Shown: positions 9,305-18,361 of the stretch, piece after piece
Numbering within the stretch: position 1 is the stretch's first letter
Layout of the letters: each line of letters begins with the position of its first letter
From: Pseudomonas parasichuanensis
GTDB lineage: Bacteria > Pseudomonadota > Gammaproteobacteria > Pseudomonadales > Pseudomonadaceae
Assembly: GCF_021601385.1 (NCBI RefSeq)
Contig: NZ_BQHO01000009.1
Location: forward strand, 108,790 to 172,789
Length of the DNA: 64,000 nt
Direction of reading: 5' to 3'
The notes under the pieces: model-generated
Seen by the model: the letters and a program-made list of their open reading frames with translations, nothing else
Told to the model about the DNA's origin: nothing
The model's database searches: none
Program-made: the position numbers and the translations under genes

Positions 9305-10272
9305 TGGCCGTCGTTCTTTCAGCCCGTGAGCTGACCCGTCATTACGAAGTGTCCCGCGGCCTGTTCAAAGGCCACGCCCTGGTGCGTGCGCTCAATGGCG
9401 TGTCATTCGAGCTTGAGGCCGGCAAGACCCTGGCCGTGGTCGGCGAGTCTGGCTGCGGCAAGTCCACCCTGGCCCGCGCCTTGACCTTGATCGAGGAGCC
9501 GTCGTCCGGCTCGCTGCAGATCGCCGGCACTGAAGTCAAAGGCGCCGGCAAGGACCAGCGCAAGCAATTGCGCCGCGATGTGCAGATGGTGTTCCAGAGC
9601 CCCTACGCCTCGCTCAACCCACGGCAGAAGATCGGCGACCAGCTGGCCGAGCCACTGCTGATCAACACCTCGCTGAGCAAGGCCGAGCGCCGCGAGAAAG
9701 TGCAGAAGATGATGGAGCAGGTGGGCCTGCGCCCCGAGCACTACCAGCGCTACCCGCACATGTTCTCTGGTGGCCAGCGCCAGCGCATCGCCCTGGCCCG
9801 GGCGATGATGCTGCAGCCCAAGGTGCTGGTGGCGGATGAGCCGACCTCGGCGCTCGATGTGTCGATCCAGGCCCAGGTGCTGAACCTGTTCATGGATCTG
9901 CAGAAGGAGTTCAACACCGCCTACGTGTTCATCTCGCACAACCTCGCGGTGGTGCGCCATGTGGCTGATCAGGTGCTGGTGATGTACCTGGGCCGGCCGG
10001 CGGAGATGGGGCCGAAGGAGGATATCTACGAAAAACCCCTGCATCCGTATACACAAGCGCTGCTGTCGGCGACGCCGGCGATCCATCCGGACCCGCTGAA
10101 GCCGAAGATCCGCATCGCCGGTGAGCTGCCTAACCCGCTGAACCCGCCGGATGGCTGCGCGTTCCACAAGCGTTGCCCGTATGCGACCGAGCGTTGCGCC
10201 AAGGAGGTACCGGCGCTAAGGCAGGTGGGTACCCGCCAGGTGGCCTGCCACTACGCCGAGCAGTTTCTTTAA
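9304..10272 (+). CDS. dppF: Dipeptide ABC transporter ATP-binding protein DppF
   Basis: A 322-residue ATPase, partner of DppD. Walker A GESGCGKS, signature FSGGQRQR, Walker B VLVADEPTSALD and the switch histidine in ISHNLAVV are all intact. The C-terminal domain includes CAFHKRCPYATERC. The start ATG 9304 shares a base with the dppD stop codon. A large perfect inverted repeat lies downstream and ends the operon. Confidence 0.97.
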   Translation: MAVVLSARELTRHYEVSRGLFKGHALVRALNGVSFELEAGKTLAVVGESGCGKSTLARALTLIEEPSSGSLQIAGTEVKGAGKDQRKQLRRDVQMVFQSPYASLNPRQKIGDQLAEPLLINTSLSKAERREKVQKMMEQVGLRPEHYQRYPHMFSGGQRQRIALARAMMLQPKVLVADEPTSALDVSIQAQVLNLFMDLQKEFNTAYVFISHNLAVVRHVADQVLVMYLGRPAEMGPKEDIYEKPLHPYTQALLSATPAIHPDPLKPKIRIAGELPNPLNPPDGCAFHKRCPYATERCAKEVPALRQVGTRQVACHYAEQFL

Positions 10273-10284
10273 CCTTTAGATTGC

Positions 10285-10389
10285 TGGGGCTGCTTGGCAG
10301 CCCTTTCGCGGCACTAGGCCGCTCCTACAGGTGATCGCAGTCCCTTGTAGGAGCGGCCTAGTGCCGCGAAAGGGCCGCGAAGCGGCCCC
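10285..10389. repeat. REP pair (inverted palindromic element)
   Basis: The arms CCCTTTCGCGGCACTAGGCC.. (10301-10329) and its exact complement (10346-10374) form a 29-bp perfect inverted repeat, extended outward by GGGGCTGCTTGGCAGCC and GGCCGCGAAGCGGCCCC. It carries the TAGGAGCGGCC core of the Pseudomonas putida REP family. It lies between the dpp operon and a minus-strand small gene and could form a very strong hairpin in the dpp message. Confidence 0.9.
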
Positions 10390-10396
10390 GGGGATC

Positions 10397-10471
10397 TCAA
10401 TGCATAAAGAACCAGATCAGGATGATCACCGGAATCGGCACACCAATCATCCACAACAGTATCGAGCGCAT
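10397..10471 (-). CDS. 24-residue membrane peptide
   Basis: A short gene of 24 codons. The translation starts MRSILLWMIGVPIPVIIL and ends FFMH, one hydrophobic helix with a PIP kink, a single positive charge at the N-terminus and a histidine at the C-terminus, so it should sit in the inner membrane. A strong ribosome site, GAGGAGAAG, lies 4 to 12 bases upstream. I recall near-identical short peptides annotated as hypothetical in other pseudomonads, but I cannot verify that here. Its function is not known to me. Confidence 0.7.
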   Translation of the reverse strand: MRSILLWMIGVPIPVIILIWFFMH

Positions 10472-10676
10472 GATGCTTCTCCTCGTTCGTGATCTACCAA
10501 GGTCCGTGCAGCGCTCATGCCAGTTGTGTCAAAAAATGACATCCATATGAAACAAGGCCTTAGCCGTTAAGCCCCGTTGGGCCACCGTGCAAAATGCCGG
10601 ATCACCGCCCATCCCCGAGGCGTTCTGCAATGCCTGGCCTTGTCACCCGCCAGCGGGCCAATGCACTATCGCTCCC

Positions 10677-11486
10677 ATGACTTCGACCACCCTCCCCGAC
10701 GGCCCCGGGCAAACCCCGCTCACCGCCGACACTGTCATGCGCTACCACCTGTGCTGGAAGCATCGCGACCTGGACGGGGTGATGGCGCTGTACCACCCGG
10801 ATATCCAGTACCACGACTTCTTCCAGAACCGCGTGCTCGGCTTTGACGAGCTGCGCGACTATGTGCGCGCCTGCCTGCCCCATGAGGCCGGCGAAGACAT
10901 CGTCCACAGCGACCGTATCCGCGTTGACGGCTGTACTGCGTTCATCCAGTACCAGGTCACGGTGCAAGGCGGCGAAGGGCTGGTGGCGTTCCAGTCCAGC
11001 GAGGCGATCACCGTCAAGGATGGGCTGATCTGGCGCATCAACGAGTACGCAACGCTGGTGCGCCAGCACGCCAAGGGCAACCAGGCGGGCGGCCCACGCC
11101 CGGCCACCAGCCGCCTGGGCCTGTCGCCGCGCCAGCTGTCGACCATGGCCCAGGACCTGGAGCACTACTTCGATCACCAGCGCCCCTACCTGGACCCCGA
11201 GCTGGACCTGCAGCAGGTGGCCGACGAAAGCGGCTACAGCCGCAACCAGATTTCCTACCTGCTGAACCAGGTGCTGGGCCAAAGCTTCTACCGCTACGTC
11301 AACCAGGCGCGCCTGCAGCACCTGATGGCCAGCCTGGACAACGGCAGCGCCGAGGCCCCGATCGACCGTCTGGCATTCAATGCCGGGTTCAACTCGTTGT
11401 CGGCGTTCTACAAGTGCTTCCGCGAACACACCGGGTTGTCGCCCAAGGCCTACCTCAAGCAAATTTCCCTGCGTGCACGCACGTAA
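10677..11486 (+). CDS. AraC-family regulator with N-terminal SnoaL-like domain
   Basis: A 269-residue protein from ATG 10677. Residues 15-125 look like a SnoaL/NTF2-like fold (TADTVMRYHLCWKHRDLDGVM, then YHPDIQYHDFFQNR), which commonly forms a small-ligand pocket. Residues 165-265 are an AraC-type double helix-turn-helix, with YLDPELDLQQVADESGYSR and DRLAFNAGFNSLSAFYKCFR followed by TGLSPKAYLKQ. No ribosome site is seen before 10677, and the frame is open to 10587, so the start is uncertain; leaderless translation is possible. It precedes an amine oxidoreductase, a cupin and a PotF-like binding protein on the same strand and probably controls them in response to an amine or amino acid. Confidence 0.85.
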   Translation: MTSTTLPDGPGQTPLTADTVMRYHLCWKHRDLDGVMALYHPDIQYHDFFQNRVLGFDELRDYVRACLPHEAGEDIVHSDRIRVDGCTAFIQYQVTVQGGEGLVAFQSSEAITVKDGLIWRINEYATLVRQHAKGNQAGGPRPATSRLGLSPRQLSTMAQDLEHYFDHQRPYLDPELDLQQVADESGYSRNQISYLLNQVLGQSFYRYVNQARLQHLMASLDNGSAEAPIDRLAFNAGFNSLSAFYKCFREHTGLSPKAYLKQISLRART

Positions 11487-11550
11487 GACAGCCATCGCAC
11501 CACGCTAATAGGATCGCCCACAGACCAAGACGGATGTGGAGCCCGACCCG

Positions 11551-12957
11551 ATGCAACCCCTGCGCACGATCAGCCTGTGGATGGACCAGCTTGACGAGCC
11601 GCTGTGCGCACGCCCGGCACTGCGCGAAGACCTGGACGTCGATGTGTGCATCATCGGCGCTGGCTACACCGGCCTGTGGACCGCCTATTACCTCAAGCGC
11701 CAGGCCCCGCAGCTGAACATCGCGGTGATCGAGGCCAACATCGCCGGCTTTGGCGCCTCCGGGCGCAATGGCGGCTGGCTGATGGGCAACCTGCTGGGTG
11801 AAGACCGCCTGCTGGCCAGCCTGTCACCACAACAGCGCCGCGCCAGCATCGACCTGCTGCACGGCGTCCCCGACGAAGTGCACAGCGTGCTGCAGCGCGA
11901 AGGCATCGACTGCGACTACCGCAAGGGCGGCGTACTCTACTGCGCGGCCCGCTACCCGGAACAGGAACGCAGCCTGCGCGCCTGGCTGGACGACCTGTAC
12001 CGCCAGGGCATGACCGAGGCCGATTACCACTGGCTGCGCCCCGAGCAGCTGGATGCCCACCTGCGCATCAGCAACCCCTACGGCGCGATCTTCAGCCCGC
12101 ACACCGCGACCATCCAGCCGGCCAAGCTGGTGCGGGGGCTGGCCCGAGCTGTGGAAAACCTGGGCGTAGCCATCTACGAAAACACTCCGGCCATCGACTG
12201 GCATACCGGTGAAGTCCGCACACCACTGGCGCGTATTCGCAGCCACTGGGTGGTGCCGGCGGTGGAAGGCTATGCCGCCAGCCTGCCGCCGCTCGGGCGC
12301 CATCAACTGCCCGTGCAGAGCCTGCTGGTGGCCACCGAACCCCTGCCGGAATCGACCTGGGAACAGATCGGCCTCAGCCAGGGCCAGGCCTTCAGCGAAA
12401 ACAGCCGCCAGGTCACCTACGGCCAGCGCAGCGCCGACAACCGCCTGGTATTCGGCGCCCGCGGTGGCTACCGCTTCGGCGGCCGGCTGCGTGAAGACTT
12501 CACCCTCACCGACAGCGAGGTCGAGCTGCGCCGCTACCTGTTCGGCGAACTGTTCCCGCAACTCAAGCACGTGCGCATCACCCATTCCTGGGGCGGCAAC
12601 CTGGGCATGGCCCGACGCTTCAGGCCGCACATGCTCTGCGACCGCCAGCGTGGCATCGCCCTGTCCGGCGGCTACGGCGGCGAAGGCGTCGGGGCCACCA
12701 ACCTCGGCGGGCGCACCCTGGCCGCGCTGATCCTCGGCCAGCACAACGCCCTCACCGCCCAGCCCTGGGTACACGACAACCGCCCGCTGGCCAGCCTGGC
12801 CAGCTGGCCGCCCGAGCCGTGCCGCTGGCTGGGCTACAACGCGATCATCCAGAGTTTCGTCCACGAGGACCGGACCCTCGCCAGCCCGGCCAGCGCCCCC
12901 TGGCGGCGTCGCCTGGCCAGCGGGCTGGCCGACTTCATGGAAGGCTTCATGCACTGA
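11551..12957 (+). CDS. FAD-dependent amine oxidoreductase (DAO family)
   Basis: A 468-residue flavoenzyme of the D-amino acid oxidase/glycine oxidase-like family, closest in feel to OrdL/PuuB gamma-glutamylputrescine oxidases. The dinucleotide-binding fold is DVCIIGAGYTGLWTAYYL at about residues 31-48, followed by FGASGRNGGW, typical of this group. A second FAD contact, GGYGGEGVGATNLGGR, lies towards the C-terminus. ATG 11551 has GGAG nine bases upstream; a GTG at 11536 has none. It should oxidise an amine or amino acid to an aldehyde or oxo acid. The downstream cupin and PotF-like protein support a polyamine or related substrate, which is not proven. Confidence 0.88.
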   Translation: MQPLRTISLWMDQLDEPLCARPALREDLDVDVCIIGAGYTGLWTAYYLKRQAPQLNIAVIEANIAGFGASGRNGGWLMGNLLGEDRLLASLSPQQRRASIDLLHGVPDEVHSVLQREGIDCDYRKGGVLYCAARYPEQERSLRAWLDDLYRQGMTEADYHWLRPEQLDAHLRISNPYGAIFSPHTATIQPAKLVRGLARAVENLGVAIYENTPAIDWHTGEVRTPLARIRSHWVVPAVEGYAASLPPLGRHQLPVQSLLVATEPLPESTWEQIGLSQGQAFSENSRQVTYGQRSADNRLVFGARGGYRFGGRLREDFTLTDSEVELRRYLFGELFPQLKHVRITHSWGGNLGMARRFRPHMLCDRQRGIALSGGYGGEGVGATNLGGRTLAALILGQHNALTAQPWVHDNRPLASLASWPPEPCRWLGYNAIIQSFVHEDRTLASPASAPWRRRLASGLADFMEGFMH

Positions 12958-12990
12958 CTTCTCCCTCCACCACAACAGGATCCACCGGTC

Positions 12991-13332
12991 ATGAGCATCA
13001 CCCAGTTCAAGCACACCGACAGCGCCATCCTGGACAGCTCCAACCCGGTCGCCGTGCCCCTTGGCGAGCCGGTCTCCATCGCCTCAGTCACCGCCGTCGA
13101 ACGCAGCGACGGGGTCGAGACCGGCATCTGGGAATGCACCCCCGGGCGCTGGCGGCGGCAGATCGTGCAACAGGAGTTCTGCCATTTCATCAAGGGCCGC
13201 TGCACCTTCACCCCCGACGGTGGCGAGCCCCTGACCATAGAAGCCGGAGACGCCCTGATGCTACCGGCCAACAGCCTCGGCACCTGGGACATCCAGGAGA
13301 CCGTGCGCAAGACCTACGTCCTCATCTTCTGA
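12991..13332 (+). CDS. Small cupin-domain protein (DUF861 type)
   Basis: A 113-residue single cupin barrel. The segment GIWECTPGRWRRQIVQQEFCHFIKGRCTFTPDGGEPLTI matches the EutQ-like cupin_3 group, where EFCHFI holds part of the first cupin motif, and GDALMLPANSLGTWD is the second motif. Members are often found beside amine and polyamine oxidase genes. A TCCACC region upstream is a poor ribosome site, so it may rely on coupling to the oxidoreductase, whose stop codon is 34 bases earlier. The reaction is unknown. Confidence 0.85.
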   Translation: MSITQFKHTDSAILDSSNPVAVPLGEPVSIASVTAVERSDGVETGIWECTPGRWRRQIVQQEFCHFIKGRCTFTPDGGEPLTIEAGDALMLPANSLGTWDIQETVRKTYVLIF

Positions 13333-13384
13333 TCCGCTGATCGCCTGCCTTCGATAACAACAGACAAAGCAAGGTAAACCCGAC

Positions 13385-14464
13385 ATGCGCACGCTCCTTC
13401 TCGCTCCCCTGATGCTGGCCGCCGGCGTGGCCAGTGCCACCGACTCGGTGAAGATCTACAACTGGTCGAGCTACATCGCCCCCGACACCCTGAAGAACTT
13501 CCAGCAAGCCAGCGGCATCGTGCCGACCTACGACGTGTTCGACAGCAACGAAACCCTCGACGGCAAGCTGATGACCGGCAACTCCGGCTACGACGTGGTG
13601 TTCCCCTCCAACCACTTCATGGCCAGGCAGATCCAGGGCAAGGCCCTGAAGAAGCTCGACAAGTCGCAGCTGCCCAACTGGAAGAACCTCAACCCGGTGC
13701 TGCTCAAGGCCCTGGAGGTCAACGACCCGGGCAACCAGTACGGCTTCCCGTACCTGTGGGGCAGCACCGGCATCGGCTACAACATCGACAAGGTCAAGGC
13801 GGTGCTGGGCGACAACGCGCCGGTCGATTCCTGGGACCTGATCTTCAAGCCCGAGTACATCGGCAAGCTGAAAAGCTGCGGCGTGGCGGTGCTGGACAAC
13901 GGCCCCGAACTGCTGCCGATCGCCCTGCATTACCTCGGCCTGCCCCAGCACAGCCAGAACCCCGCCGACTACGACAAGGCCAAGGCGTTGCTGATGAAGG
14001 TGCGCCCGTACATCAGCTACTTCCATTCATCGAAGTACACCGGCGACCTGGCCAATGGCGATGTATGCGTGGTGGTGGGCTTCTCGGGGGACGTGCTGCA
14101 GGCGAAGAACCGCGCGGAAGAGGCGAAGAACGGGGTGAAGGTGGGGTATTCGATCCCCAAGGAAGGCGCGCCGATGTGGTTCGACATGGTGGCCATGCCG
14201 GCCGATGCCCCGGACGAAAAGGCGGGCTACGCCTACATGAACTACCTGCTGCAGCCTGAGGTGATGGCGGGCATCAGCAATTTCGTGCAGTACGCCAATG
14301 GCAACCAGCAGGCCGATACGCAGGTGGACCCGGCCATGAAAGCCAACACGATGATCTACCCGAGCGAGGATGTGATGGGCAAGCTGTATGCCCTGGAGGC
14401 GATGCCGGCGAAGATCGACCGCATCAGGACACGGATCTGGACCAGCATCAAGGCAGGTAATTAA
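13385..14464 (+). CDS. Polyamine-type ABC transporter substrate-binding protein (PotF-like)
   Basis: A 359-residue periplasmic binding protein of the PotD/PotF family. The signal peptide ends ASA at about residue 18 and the mature protein starts with VKIYNWSSYIAPDTL, the family hallmark. Other marks are GYDVVFPSNHFM, YGFPYLWGSTGIGYN and a C-terminal YPSEDVM region. Its own permease and ATPase genes are not nearby, so it must use a transporter encoded elsewhere, or act as a sensor with the AraC regulator upstream. GCAAGG at the ribosome site precedes ATG 13385. Confidence 0.9.
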   Translation: MRTLLLAPLMLAAGVASATDSVKIYNWSSYIAPDTLKNFQQASGIVPTYDVFDSNETLDGKLMTGNSGYDVVFPSNHFMARQIQGKALKKLDKSQLPNWKNLNPVLLKALEVNDPGNQYGFPYLWGSTGIGYNIDKVKAVLGDNAPVDSWDLIFKPEYIGKLKSCGVAVLDNGPELLPIALHYLGLPQHSQNPADYDKAKALLMKVRPYISYFHSSKYTGDLANGDVCVVVGFSGDVLQAKNRAEEAKNGVKVGYSIPKEGAPMWFDMVAMPADAPDEKAGYAYMNYLLQPEVMAGISNFVQYANGNQQADTQVDPAMKANTMIYPSEDVMGKLYALEAMPAKIDRIRTRIWTSIKAGN

Positions 14465-14477
14465 GTCTCACGCGGTC

Positions 14478-14553
14478 CCTGTGGGAGCGGGTTTACCCGC
14501 GAATGCGTCGGTGAATTCAACATCGCATTCGCGGGTAAACCCGCTCCCACAGG
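14478..14553. repeat. REP pair
   Basis: CCTGTGGGAGCGGGTTTACC.. at 14478 is complemented by the arm ending at 14553, giving about 30 paired bases around a 16-base loop. It belongs to the GTGGGAGCGG subtype and sits between convergent genes, the PotF-like gene and prfC, where it may end both transcripts. Confidence 0.9.
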
Positions 14554-14575
14554 ATTGGGTGAAGGCGCTGAAATA

Positions 14576-16159
14576 TCAGTGATGCTCGCGGGTAGCGCGG
14601 AACTTCACATCCGGCCAGCGCTCTTCCATCAGCGACAGGTTGACCCGGGTCGGCGCCAGGTAGGTCAGGTGGCCGCCGCCGTCGATGGCCAGGTTCTCCA
14701 TGGCCTTGTTCTGGAAGTCTTCGAGCTTCTTCTTGTCATCGCAGCTGATCCAGCGCGCCGACCACACGGTGATGGGCTCGTAGGCGCACTCGACCTTGTA
14801 CTCTTCCTTCAGGCGGCTGGCGACCACGTCGAACTGCAGCACACCGACCGCACCGAGGATGATGTCGTTGCTGCGCTCGGGGAAGAACACCTGGGTGGCG
14901 CCCTCTTCGGCCAGCTGCTGCAGGCCCTGGCGCAGCTGCTTGGATTTCAGCGGGTCCTTCAGGCGCACGCGGCGGAACAGCTCCGGGGCGAAGTGCGGGA
15001 TACCGGTGAAGCCCAGCGCCTCGCCTTCGGTGAAGGTGTCGCCGATCTGGATGGTGCCGTGGTTGTGCAGGCCGATGATGTCGCCGGCGAAGGCCTCTTC
15101 GAGCTGTTCGCGCTCAGAGGAGAAGAAGGTCAGCGCATCGCCGATGCGCAGGTCCTTGCCGGTGCGCACGTGGCGCATCTTCATGCCCTTCTCGTACTTG
15201 CCCGAGCAGATGCGCATGAAGGCGATACGGTCGCGGTGTTTTGGGTCCATGTTCGCCTGAATCTTGAACACGAAGCCCGAGAACTTCTCTTCCACCGGCT
15301 CCACGGTACGCTCGTGAGCGACCCGAGGCAGCGGGCGCGGTGCCCAGTCGACCACCGCGTCGAGCACATGGTCGACACCGAAGTTGCCCAAGGCGGTACC
15401 GAAGAACACCGGGGTGAGCTGGCCGCTGATGAACTCGTCCTGGTCGAACTCGTGGCAGGCGCCCTGCACCAGCTCCAGTTGCTCGAGGAAGCGCTCGTAT
15501 TCGTCACCCAGGTGCGCGCGGGCTTCATCGGAGTCGAGCTTTTCGATGATCTTCACCGCGGTACGCTCGTGGCCGTGGCCCGGGGTGTAGACGATGATGT
15601 AGTCGCCCGCCAGGTGGTACACGCCCTTGAAGTCGCGGTAGCAACCGATCGGCCAGGTGATCGGCGCGGCCTTGATCTTCAATACCGCCTCGATTTCGTC
15701 GAGCAGTTCGATCGGGTCGCGGATATCACGGTCGAGTTTGTTGATGAAGCTGACGATGGGCGTGTCGCGCAGGCGGCAGACGTCCATCAGGGCGATGGTG
15801 CGCGGCTCTACACCTTTACCGCCGTCGAGCACCATCAGCGCCGAGTCCACCGCGGTCAGGGTGCGGTAGGTGTCTTCCGAGAAGTCTTCGTGGCCGGGGG
15901 TGTCGAGCAGGTTGATCATGTGCTCGCGGTAGGGGAACTGCATCACCGAGGTAGTGATGGAGATGCCGCGCTGCTTCTCCATTTCCATCCAGTCGGAGGT
16001 GGCGTGGCGGTCGGACTTGCGCGACTTCACGGTGCCCGCGACGGAGATCGCCTTGCCCATCAGCAGGAGCTTCTCGGTGATGGTGGTCTTACCGGCGTCG
16101 GGGTGGGAAATAATGGCGAAAGTGCGGCGCTTCGCGACTTCGGCGGCCTGGTTGGTCAT
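14576..16159 (-). CDS. prfC: Peptide chain release factor 3
   Basis: A 527-residue translational GTPase that recycles release factors RF1 and RF2 from the ribosome after termination. The G domain shows SHPDAGKTT (G1), the switch threonine region, DTPGHEDF (G3) and NKLDRD (G4). The length matches RF3. The C-terminus ends RATREHH. The start ATG 16159 begins [18 protein letters not shown], which fits the family. It is transcribed alone, convergent with the upstream cluster. Confidence 0.97.
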   Translation of the reverse strand: MTNQAAEVAKRRTFAIISHPDAGKTTITEKLLLMGKAISVAGTVKSRKSDRHATSDWMEMEKQRGISITTSVMQFPYREHMINLLDTPGHEDFSEDTYRTLTAVDSALMVLDGGKGVEPRTIALMDVCRLRDTPIVSFINKLDRDIRDPIELLDEIEAVLKIKAAPITWPIGCYRDFKGVYHLAGDYIIVYTPGHGHERTAVKIIEKLDSDEARAHLGDEYERFLEQLELVQGACHEFDQDEFISGQLTPVFFGTALGNFGVDHVLDAVVDWAPRPLPRVAHERTVEPVEEKFSGFVFKIQANMDPKHRDRIAFMRICSGKYEKGMKMRHVRTGKDLRIGDALTFFSSEREQLEEAFAGDIIGLHNHGTIQIGDTFTEGEALGFTGIPHFAPELFRRVRLKDPLKSKQLRQGLQQLAEEGATQVFFPERSNDIILGAVGVLQFDVVASRLKEEYKVECAYEPITVWSARWISCDDKKKLEDFQNKAMENLAIDGGGHLTYLAPTRVNLSLMEERWPDVKFRATREHH

Positions 16160-16722
16160 GGGAAATCGCCTGACTGGGGGATTAAAAATGGGGCGGTATC
16201 ATACCTGAAGTTGGGGCGAGACCAAAATCGGCAGAATGAGTGGTTGCAGGCCCGGCCTCTTCGCGGGCAAGCCCGCTCCCACAAGGATCTCCACCACCCT
16301 AAACCCCATACAGTACCTGTGGGAGCGGCCGTGCGCCGATGCGACTTGACCGCGAAAGGGCCGGTACAGCCACAACAAATGCAGCAGACAATTGCTTTAT
16401 CACGACAAAAGGCTACAAGGCAGTTACTTCAACGCCTGCAGCGATTCAATACGCTGTTTTTTCTTGCATTTTTCGCTAACTCCCAGTGATTAACACTGGC
16501 CAAATGCCGCCTCAGATGGGAACCTTTACGCCCACGGAGACGTCCACTCCCCTGCAAGCCGCTTCGCTTCAGGGCTGGTTTCACCTGCATTTCGGACCTG
16601 ACGGGGTTCGGCTCATGGCCTGATGCCACGCATCACGCTGCTACTCGCGACCACACCGCCCGCCGCCAGGAATGGCCGGCCACACGGGAGTGCGGTCGCC
16701 GACGACAAAAAGGAGTCCACCT
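16160..16722. other. 563-base intergenic region between divergent prfC and the osmoprotectant operon
   Basis: It should hold the promoters for prfC on the left and the ABC importer on the right. An imperfect REP pair occupies about 16249-16365. The remaining part, 16390-16720, has no convincing open reading frame. I see no riboswitch I can name, although a length over 300 bases in front of an osmotic stress operon would allow regulatory sites. Confidence 0.5.
16249..16365. repeat. Imperfect REP pair
   Basis: GGCCTCTTCGCGGGCAAGCC with GCTCCCACA on the left faces CCTGTGGGAGCGGCC and CGCGAAAGGGCC on the right. The inner arms match less well than in the other copies, so it looks like an older, partly diverged pair. 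Confidence 0.7.
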
Positions 16723-17436
16723 GTGGCTGCACGCTACGGAAAAGGGCTGTTGGGATGGGCCGCCGTGCTCGTCATCCTGGCCCTGCTGGTCCACTGGATC
16801 GGCATCGACACGATCGCCCGCTACCGCGACGATCTGGGTTTCTACCTGCAAGCGCACCTGGTCCTGGTGCTGGCTTCGATGGCGGCGGCGTTGGCCGTGG
16901 GCATCCCCGCCGGCATTGCCCTGAGTCGACCGCAGCGGGTCGACAAAGCCGAACGCTTCATGCAGTTCTTCAACATTGGCAACACCATCCCCCCTCTGGC
17001 CGTCCTGGCCATCGCCCTGAGCGTTCTGGGCATCGGCGCAGGCCCTGCGATCTTCGCGCTGTTCCTCGCCTCCCTCCTGCCCATCGTGCGCAACACCTAC
17101 GAGGGCCTGAAAAACGTCCCTGCCTCGCTCAAGGAAGCCGCCACCGGCATCGGCATGACCCCGCGCCAGCAGCTGTGGCAAGTGGAACTGCCCAATGCCG
17201 TGCCGATCATCGTCGGCGGTGTGCGGGTGGCCCTGGCGTTGAACGTGGGCACCGCGCCGCTGGCGTTCCTGATTGGCGCCAACAGCCTGGGCAGCCTGAT
17301 CTTCCCCGGCATCGCCCTGAACAACCAGCCGCAGCTGTTGCTCGGCGCCGCCTGCACCGCACTGCTGGCCCTGGCGCTCGACGCGCTGGTGAGTGCCTCC
17401 AGCAAGCGCTGGCTGGAACGTGGCCTGGCCCACTAG
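16723..17436 (+). CDS. Osmoprotectant ABC transporter permease
   Basis: A 237-residue permease of the OpuBB/ProW/YehY group. I chose GTG 16723 because AAGGAG lies 7 bases upstream; the frame open to 16672 has no such site. Six hydrophobic segments are visible, with the EAA-type loop LKEAATGIGMTPRQQLWQVE contacting the ATPase and the preceding IVRNTYEGLKNVP, a strong mark of glycine betaine/choline permeases. It forms the membrane channel with the second permease at 18358. Its stop is 14 bases before the binding-protein gene, within one operon. Confidence 0.93.
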   Translation: MAARYGKGLLGWAAVLVILALLVHWIGIDTIARYRDDLGFYLQAHLVLVLASMAAALAVGIPAGIALSRPQRVDKAERFMQFFNIGNTIPPLAVLAIALSVLGIGAGPAIFALFLASLLPIVRNTYEGLKNVPASLKEAATGIGMTPRQQLWQVELPNAVPIIVGGVRVALALNVGTAPLAFLIGANSLGSLIFPGIALNNQPQLLLGAACTALLALALDALVSASSKRWLERGLAH

Positions 17437-17449
17437 AACAAGGGAACCC

Positions 17450-18361
17450 ATGAACAAGACAATCGCCTTGCTGCTGGGCGCGGCCCTGCTTTGCGCAGGA
17501 TTTGCCCAGGCAGCGGAAAAACCGCTGATCCACGTCGGCGCGCGGATGTTCACCGAACAGACCGTGCTCGCCGAAATCACCGCCCAATACCTGCGTGCCA
17601 ACGGCTTCGAGGTACGGGTGACCACCGGCCTTGGCAGCAACATCGCGCGCCAGGCACAGGAGACCGGCCAGCTCGACCTGATGTGGGAATACACCGGCGT
17701 GTCGCTGGTGTCCTACAACCATATCGACGAGCGCATGCCCAACGCAGACGCCACCTACGCCCGGGTGAAAGCACTCGACGCCAAAAAGGGCCTGGTCTGG
17801 CTGACCCCGTCGAAGTTCAGCAACACCTATGCCCTGGGCCTGCCCAAGCAGGTGGCCGAGGCCTATCCGCAGGTCAACACCATCAGCGACCTCAACCAGG
17901 TACTGCACGACGAGCACCAACGTCTGCACCTGGTAGCGCTGGACACCGAGTTCGCCAACCGCCCCGATGGCCTGGTCGGCCTGCGCGAGACGTACGGCCT
18001 GCCGCTGGACCGGCGCAATATCCGCCAGATGGATGGCGGCCTGGTGTACACCGCGATGCGCAACGACCAGGTGTTCGCCGGCCTGGTCTACACCACCGAC
18101 GGGCGCCTGAACGCGTTCAACCTCAAGCTGCTCGAAGACGACAAGCACTACTTCCCCGACTACACCGCCGCCCCGGTGCTGCGCCAGGCCGTGCTCGATG
18201 CTCATCCGCAACTGGCCGCGCTGCTCAAGCCGCTGGCCGAACAGCTGGATGACGAGACCATGCGCCAGCTCAACGCCAAGGTCGATGTCGAGCACCAGAG
18301 CCCGGCCGTGGTCGCCGCTGCCTTTTTGCAAGCGCACCCACTCAGCGAGGTCACCCCATGA
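17450..18361 (+). CDS. Osmoprotectant ABC transporter substrate-binding protein
   Basis: A 303-residue periplasmic binding protein of the OpuAC/OsmF-YehZ type. The signal peptide ends AQA near residue 21. The mature start IHVGARMFTEQTVLAEI and MWEYTGVSLVSYN are hallmarks of quaternary-amine binding proteins in this family. AAGGGA precedes ATG 17450. Its stop overlaps the next start as ATGA, so it is co-translated with the second permease. Likely ligands are glycine betaine, choline or carnitine; the sequence does not settle which. Confidence 0.93.
   Translation: MNKTIALLLGAALLCAGFAQAAEKPLIHVGARMFTEQTVLAEITAQYLRANGFEVRVTTGLGSNIARQAQETGQLDLMWEYTGVSLVSYNHIDERMPNADATYARVKALDAKKGLVWLTPSKFSNTYALGLPKQVAEAYPQVNTISDLNQVLHDEHQRLHLVALDTEFANRPDGLVGLRETYGLPLDRRNIRQMDGGLVYTAMRNDQVFAGLVYTTDGRLNAFNLKLLEDDKHYFPDYTAAPVLRQAVLDAHPQLAALLKPLAEQLDDETMRQLNAKVDVEHQSPAVVAAAFLQAHPLSEVTP

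Noticed and set aside
14555-16489. Long plus-strand ORF of 644 codons opposite prfC
   Set aside because: Antisense shadow of a GC-rich gene; no ribosome site and its protein is low-complexity in a way typical of reversed coding frames.
16390-16720. Possible riboswitch before the osmoprotectant operon
   Set aside because: The leader is long, but I could not draw helices matching any class that I know.
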